Part shown: piece after piece, positions 58,603 to 64,000 of the stretch | Layout of the letters: each line of letters begins with the position of its first letter | How positions within the stretch are numbered: the first letter of the stretch is position 1 | Source: Cornus controversa | Lineage: Eukaryota > Streptophyta > Magnoliopsida > Cornales > Cornaceae | Reading direction: 5' to 3' | NCBI GenBank assembly: GCA_026545225.1 | Contig: CM048850.1 | Coordinates: 26,279,797 to 26,343,796 of the forward strand | Length of the DNA: 64,000 nucleotides | Made by a program: the position numbers and the translations under genes | The notes under the pieces: generated by a model | Told to the model about the DNA's origin: nothing | Database searches by the model: none | What the model saw: the letters and a program-made list of their open reading frames with translations, nothing else

Positions 58603-60564
58603 ATGGAATCTAGTATGAAAGAGGGTGAATCGATTCAGCGAACTCCTCTGTTTGATGGTTCAAATTATACTTTCTGGAAGTCTCGCATGAAAGCCTTTTT
58701 AAAATCTCAAGGAGAGAGAGTTTGGATGGCTGTAGAGAATGGCTATAAAAGTCCTACCATTACCACTGGTGATGGTGATGTTGTTGTGATTGTAGAGAAG
58801 GATAAGGCAACATGGTCTAATGCTGAACATGAAGATGCCAATAATAACAACAAGGGTTTATATGCTATATTTAATTCTGTTTTTCCTTCTGAATTTGCTA
58901 GAATTTCTGCTTGTTCCACTTTAAAAGAAGCATGGGATATTTTACAGGTAACTCATGAGGGTACCACCAAGGTAAGGAGATCTAAGCTACAAATATTTGC
59001 TACTAAATTTGAAACAATTAGAATGGATGAAGATGAGATGTTTACTGATTTTTATTCTAGGCTTAATGATATTGTTCAAAGTAGTGCTAACCTTGGTGAG
59101 AAAATTCCTTCTTTTCAAATTATTAGAAAAATCATGAGATCATTTGCCTGATAGGTTCCAAGATAAGTTGGAAGCCTTAGATGAGAGCAGAGATGTAGAT
59201 TCTATGGAGGTGGCTGAGTTAGTTGGATCAATTCAAACTTTTGAGATGAAATATCCAAAGCTTCAGAAATCAAAAAATTTGGCTTTAAAAACATCAAAGA
59301 CTTCAAAGTCTTCAAGTTTGTCAAATTGTTCAAATTCTTCAAAATCTGAAGTTGAAAAAATTGAAAGGTTTGAATATGATTCAGATAATGATGTTGCACT
59401 CCTTGCTAGGAAATCTAGAAAGATTCTTGAATATGAAAAAGGTAAAAATTTGAGAAAAGAAAATCCTTCTAAATTCCGGAATCAAAGCTCATCATCCAAA
59501 TGTAAGGAAAGGAAAGAAAAAGAATATGACTCTAAGGAAATTGAGGTTACTTGTTGGACATGTGGTGGTAAAGGTCATACATCTAATCAATGTCCAAGTC
59601 CTAAGAAAAATAGCTTTAGTGCAAAGAAAATTTTAAACAAGAAAGTTATGAAAGCTATTATTTCTGAGTCTGAATCTTCTAACTCTGATAGTGATTCTTC
59701 TGTTGAGAATGATTCTCTTGCTTTTGTTGCTTTACTGAATGGTGATACTACTAATGATTTTTCTTCTGATGTAGGTGAAACAGAGATGTACAGGACTCTC
59801 AGTCAAGTACGGTCTGACGATTCAAAAGTTGAGCAGTCTGATGAAGAACCAAGTGAAAGCAAGCTGCCATAACTTTTTGAAAAATTGCTGGAAGCTTATA
59901 ATAAAAAATCTGAGAAGCTGAAGCAAGAAAAATCTGAGAAAGAGACTTTGAAGAAAAAGAATGAAAATCAAGTGAAGTTGATTGAAGAAAGTAAAGCTGA
60001 AATTCTGAATCTTCAAGGCAAAGTCAAGTTTCTCGGAAGCGAGGTAAGTCAAGCTATTTCTGCTAGAAATTTTCTTGTTGCTAGAATTAATTTTCTTGAG
60101 CCTGAATTGAAAAAATCACAAGAGAAATTAATTGCTTTTACTTCTGGACAGATTAAGCTTGATAGCATGATTAGTGTTGGTAAGCCTGTAGGAGATAAGA
60201 CTGGATTAGGTTTTGTTGGTAAGGGAAAACTGTTTTTGTTAAATCCAAGAATTTGATTGTGTCTGAACCCAAACCTAAGTCTCAAGTCGAGTCTGTGCAT
60301 GCTAAAGTTGTGTCCAATGTGCTTTATTGTTCTTTTTGTGGTAAGACTGGACATAGTCAACACTATTGCTATAAAAAGAGAAGATATTCTAATTCTGATT
60401 TTCATGTGCATAATTCTTTTGCTAAGAATAGGGTTCATGCTAAAAAGCCACGTTATTGGAACAAACCCAAAAATTCTCAAGGTAAAAAGAATTCAAATAA
60501 AAAGAAGAATGTTTTTGTTTCTCCACAATTCTTTCCTGATAAATTGCATGTTAAAACTATCTGA
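58603..60564 (+). pseudogene. gag of the SIRE-like copia element (two frameshifts, one stop)
   Basis: Structural protein of the virus-like particle. The ATG at 58603 (MESSMKEGE) is preferred to the upstream in-frame TTG. The UBN2-type gag domain: LFDGSNYTFWKSRMKAFLKS, WDILQVTHEGTTKVR and LQIFATKFETIRM (about residues 15-165). An extra T near 59143 shifts the frame into LPDRFQDKLEAL. A first CCHC knuckle (CWTCGGKGHTSNQC) is near 59553-59594, then an acidic Ser-rich region, TAA at 59870, a Lys/Glu-rich coiled coil (59880-60060), a shift near 60230 and a second knuckle (CSFCGKTGHSQHYC) near 60330. Two knuckles and a long coiled coil suit the SIRE/Maximus lineage. Confidence 0.85.
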
Positions 60565-63500
60565 ATGAAAAATGAAGATTTGGAGAAGTTTGTGCCTGTT
60601 GATTCTATGAGATTTATTCCTAATAGGTCATTGGGTGCAAAACCCCCTAACTAGGTCATTAGGACTTGGATGGTCATGGACTGAGCTTATGTTCATTTAT
60701 TTGTTTTCCATTGGGCCATATTTTTTTTTGGTTAGGTTTTGTTTATTTTTAGTAATAATCATAGAGATTATGATAATTATATTTTTTTGAGAAATGATGT
60801 GATTTCCTTATATTTCTTTTTAATTTCACTTTGATTTGTGAATGCATAATTGGGACACTTAGTTTGTCAATGAATGAAGTACTTGATTTTATGATCTAAA
60901 CATTGATGACCAATATGCTGTATTTATTTCTTTTTAGAGGTAAATCTTCTGAGTTCATATAATTTGTGCACTAGTCCAACTCTGAGAGAGCTGATTGAAA
61001 ACTAATGTGAAATTGACTAGAATATATTGTATGAGTAGCATTGAAAGCTTAAATAATCAATGAAAAAAAAATGAAAAAATATATGTTTTTATTCAGCATG
61101 AAAAGAAAAAGAAAATAGAAAATTTGCTGAATATCTAAGACAAATGGAAAAGGCTACCTTCGGGATGTGTTCGTAGCTTCCACTACAATGTAAATCTCCA
61201 ATGAGATATCTTTAAAAATTAAAGAGTTGTTTTGAGGAAAATAGTTGGCTGCCCGTAAGAGTGAAAGCCACCGTCTTAGGAAAAGAAAAAATTAATGAAG
61301 AAAAAATTGTTTGATAATGTGTAGCTATAATTGTTTATTATCCAATATATTTTATAAGATGGATGAAAGGAATTTGATTAATTTTTGATGAAGTTGGATT
61401 GCAGACACACACATGGATTTATTAGATGAATTTCTAAATTTTTATAAATATTTGTGTGTTGGAAGTTGTGTCCTGATCATGGATTTGAGAATGAATTTTA
61501 TGGATAAATTATGGGTTTTAAAATTCTGCATTTATAAATATTTGAAATTTTTCAGAAATTTTAGAACTCATGTTATTCTCTGAAAAATGTGCTTTGATTA
61601 TTCTCATGAGATTATTCATGATTTATTTTTATTTTTATTTTTGTTGAAAATTTTTCAAAAATTCAAAAATATATTTTATTTTGGCTCTGTGTTTATTTTT
61701 CATACTTTGTGTGTTTAATTGTTAAATCAGATTGAAAAGATGTGTTTTTGGTGAATTAGAGGTCCAAAGTGTAATTTTTGTATAATTCACAAAGTTGGAC
61801 CAGTCCCCATTATTGAGCACCGGTTGCACTTCTACAGGTTCTGAGGAACTGAGAGAAGTTGGACCGGTCCCCAAATATGAGGACCGGTCGCACTTAGCGG
61901 ATGCCCAATTTTGATGAAATCCGCGCGCGTGCCTTAATGTTTTAAGTGGAGTTCCTTGTACACTCGCACACACACTCATATATCTTAAACTCTCACTCTC
62001 AAGCACTCTAAAACACTCCAACTCACTTACACTCTTCCTCTTCTATATTTCTTGTGATCATTGACTATTGGAGGTTGGGATTGAAATTTTGGAGTATTGT
62101 ATTGATTGTTGTTTGATTATTTGAGGATTTGATGATAGTTGTGCAAACAAATACCTTTCAATTTGGGGTTTTTCTTGGTGCACACCAAGTGTTTCATTAA
62201 TTGACTCAATGGAACTTTTAACTCTATTTTTCTTCAACTTGCATCAATCCTCAATCTATCTTGTGTTACATAATCTACATCATTTTGGTTGATATTTGTA
62301 ATTGATTTTGGATTGAAATTGGTGGAAGGGATTATCTTTGGAGGATTTGAGTTGATTTTGAAGTAATTGATCAAACAAGTTGTGCTCAATTTTTTTTAAA
62401 TCTTGCTCTCCAAGTGTTTGACAGAGTTCCTCAATGGAGCTTGTGACCTTGTTTATGTCTCCATTCATTATGACTTTCATGATTAGGTTTAAAAGAGTTA
62501 GATGAGTATTTTTGAAAGTGAAAAGGAATGTTGCTTTGAAAAGACTTTGGTTTGGAATCCTTATGTGATTTGGATGACATATTTCTATTTGGATGTTTAT
62601 CTTTTACAATTAAATTTTTGTCATTATCATTGAGGTAAATACAATTGTTATGACTCAAGTAGTTGATGTTATTGATTAAGAGGTGGTATTCTTTTGCAAT
62701 ATTTGAGGACAAATCTTGATAGATCATCAATAGAGGATAATGATTCGAGCCTTATGAGAACCCAATGTATCTTTGATAATGGACATCATTCATTCTCCTA
62801 CATAACTAATGATAACTAGTTTTTAGGCTTTGATGTTTTGATGATTCAGACTAGTTCATCTGTTTGCTAGGTTTATGATTTAGACTTGGTTATTTTTTTA
62901 TACTCATGGTGTCTTTGATTAGGTTGCATGTTGATCTTATGGATACCATATTTATGTTTGGATCATACTTTTGTGGACTTTAATGCAAATTTCAATAGAT
63001 GGAGTTACATGTTCAAGGATATCTTTTTGATAGATGATGATATATAGTTTGTGGAGCTCATGATGATAATGAGGATTAGGTCTTGATGATAGACTTAGTT
63101 ATGTTTTGCTAGACTTTGAATAGTTAACTCTATTTTGTCTAGGTTTGATGCTTGATCTTGTTATGTTTTAATTATTCCATCAACTGATATGTTTTGGATA
63201 TTTATTTGATCAGTGATGATGATTTTTGCTTCCTTATTGTCTTATTCTCTCTATGTGCTTCATGATTTATCTATTTATCTAAATCTCTTTGCTAGTTCTT
63301 TGTCAATTTGTTCCAAAAAGGGGGAGATGATATTGTTATATGTATAGGATGTGATATGAGGTTCTTTGACAAAGGGGGAGATATATTTATCAGATATTTT
63401 TTTTAAAGGGGAGATATATATGATTATATTTCTTTATTAAGCTTTTCACAGGTTGTGTTGTTTAAGAGATGTGCAGGTACAACAGGTTTTTATTATAATT

Positions 63501-63630
63501 ATCTTGAACATACAAGTGGAGCTTCTGATGATCAGTTCTATATTTCTATGTATTTTTGGGCAACATTGTAATCTAATTTATCCAATGGATTAGGTTATAA
63601 TTGTCTATGTGGTTTTGTCACAAAATTGCC
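60565..63630 (+). other. Copia internal region without pol
   Basis: AT-rich, many stops in all frames. It holds GGACCGGTCC-type palindromes (61797-61903), a leader-like C-rich stretch (61960-62050), a block similar to the ORF2 intron of element A (62155-62205) and a string of polypurine-like motifs from 63317. Confidence 0.65.
61797..61903 (+). repeat. GGACCGGTCC palindromes in the copia internal region
   Basis: Words such as TTGGACCGGTCCCCA and GAGGACCGGTCGCAC repeat the type seen in the LTR (57628-57742). A TATA-like ATATATCTTAAA lies about 75 bp further on (61978). Confidence 0.65.
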
Positions 63631-63642
63631 AAAGGGGGAGAT
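63317..63642 (+). other. Polypurine tract and upstream PPT-like repeats of the copia element
   Basis: AAAGGGGGAGAT immediately precedes the 3' LTR (63631-63642). Related words AAAAAGGGGGAGATGA (63315), AAAGGGGGAGATAT (63379) and AAAGGGGAGATATA (63402) lie upstream, as seen in SIRE-type elements. Confidence 0.8.
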
Positions 63643-64000
63643 TGTGAGATATAAATTTGTAATTGGCATATTTCGGTGATCAAAACCTGATTGATCGAGT
63701 TGTAATTTTTGGATTATTCTTTGTATCGATCATCGATATCTTCGAGCTGACACTCAAGTGCATGGAAGCCGACAAATCAGTATGAACACCATAGAGTACA
63801 GGTAAGTATGGTGAGGACACTCTGCACTTTTTAGTTCCGAGTCTATTTTGAAAAACCAGGGTTTAAATGAAAATTTTAGGGTTTTTCAAAGTAGGACCGG
63901 TCCAACTTTTCTCGGCAGTTTAGTTTCTGCAGGTTTTCAAAAAGTCCCATCGGTCCTATTTATTTGGCACCTGTCCAACTTAGCCTGTTCCAAATAGGAA
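63643..64000 (+). repeat. 3' LTR of the copia element, first 358 bp
   Basis: Starts TGTGAGATATAAAT and matches 57379 onwards closely, with one gap in the GGACCGGTCC block. Cut by the window end. Confidence 0.9.

Larger units (their letters stand above)
57379..64000 (+). mobile_element. SIRE-like Ty1/copia element lacking pol (right end beyond window)
   Basis: 5' LTR, initiator-tRNA-type PBS, a long gag and a polypurine tract before the start of the 3' LTR. The 3 kb between gag and the 3' LTR contain no RT, integrase or protease motif in any frame that I can find. The candidate left target duplication is AAACA (57374-57378); the right copy is off-window. The architecture fits a gag-only non-autonomous derivative. 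Confidence 0.82.

Overview
The window looks like a heterochromatic, transposon-packed stretch of a large plant nuclear genome, most likely a eudicot. It is AT-rich, with spliced plant-type transposases, Athila-like Ty3/gypsy and SIRE-like Ty1/copia elements, a CACTA element, a Helitron, and fragments of plant genes with GT/AG exon borders. I see no intact host gene, no rRNA or tRNA gene and no CRISPR array.

The layout is a nest. The backbone is an old Athila-like element, here called A. Its 5' LTR remnant is at 4596-4689, its PBS at 4695, and its internal region runs to 11480. Its 3' LTR-like copy is split into three pieces (11481-12217, 25165-25510, 50702-50772). Element A was hit by: (i) element B1, a second Athila-like family, same strand, of which only the 3' part (1-4595) is in view; (ii) a solo LTR of A's own family in its gag (6485-7907, TSD CATGT); (iii) B2, a complete 12.9-kb B-family copy on the minus strand (12218-25164, TSD GCCCA); (iv) a 25.2-kb CACTA element (25511-50701, TSD TAT). 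Inside the CACTA lies a 4.3-kb Helitron (27008-31316).

The CACTA element encodes a TNP2-type transposase (40280-43836) and a second En/Spm protein (44084-46398), both damaged. Around them lie scraps of unrelated host genes. An LHT/AATL1-like amino-acid transporter fragment is in the Helitron. An OSCA1/CSC1-like channel exon, a PPR protein, a class III HD-ZIP factor and an organellar-type HSP90 exon lie upstream of the transposase, in its orientation. An SMXL protein and a histidine-phosphatase protein lie downstream, antisense to it. This gene-capturing CACTA/Helitron composite is the most striking content.

Right of element A are old copia and gypsy-associated fragments (50773-51760), about 5.6 kb of AT-rich repeated sequence, and a SIRE-like copia element (57379 to beyond the window) that has LTRs, a PBS and a long gag but no recognisable pol.

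A second notable pattern is shared by the diverged families A and B. Between pol and the extra 3' ORF (ORF2) both carry an array of GATC-centred palindromes, then TCTATTTAAA about 30 bp further on, then a pyrimidine-rich leader with a GTAAGTG donor and an AG acceptor just before the ORF2 ATG. This reads like an internal promoter with a leader intron, an inference that RNA data could test.
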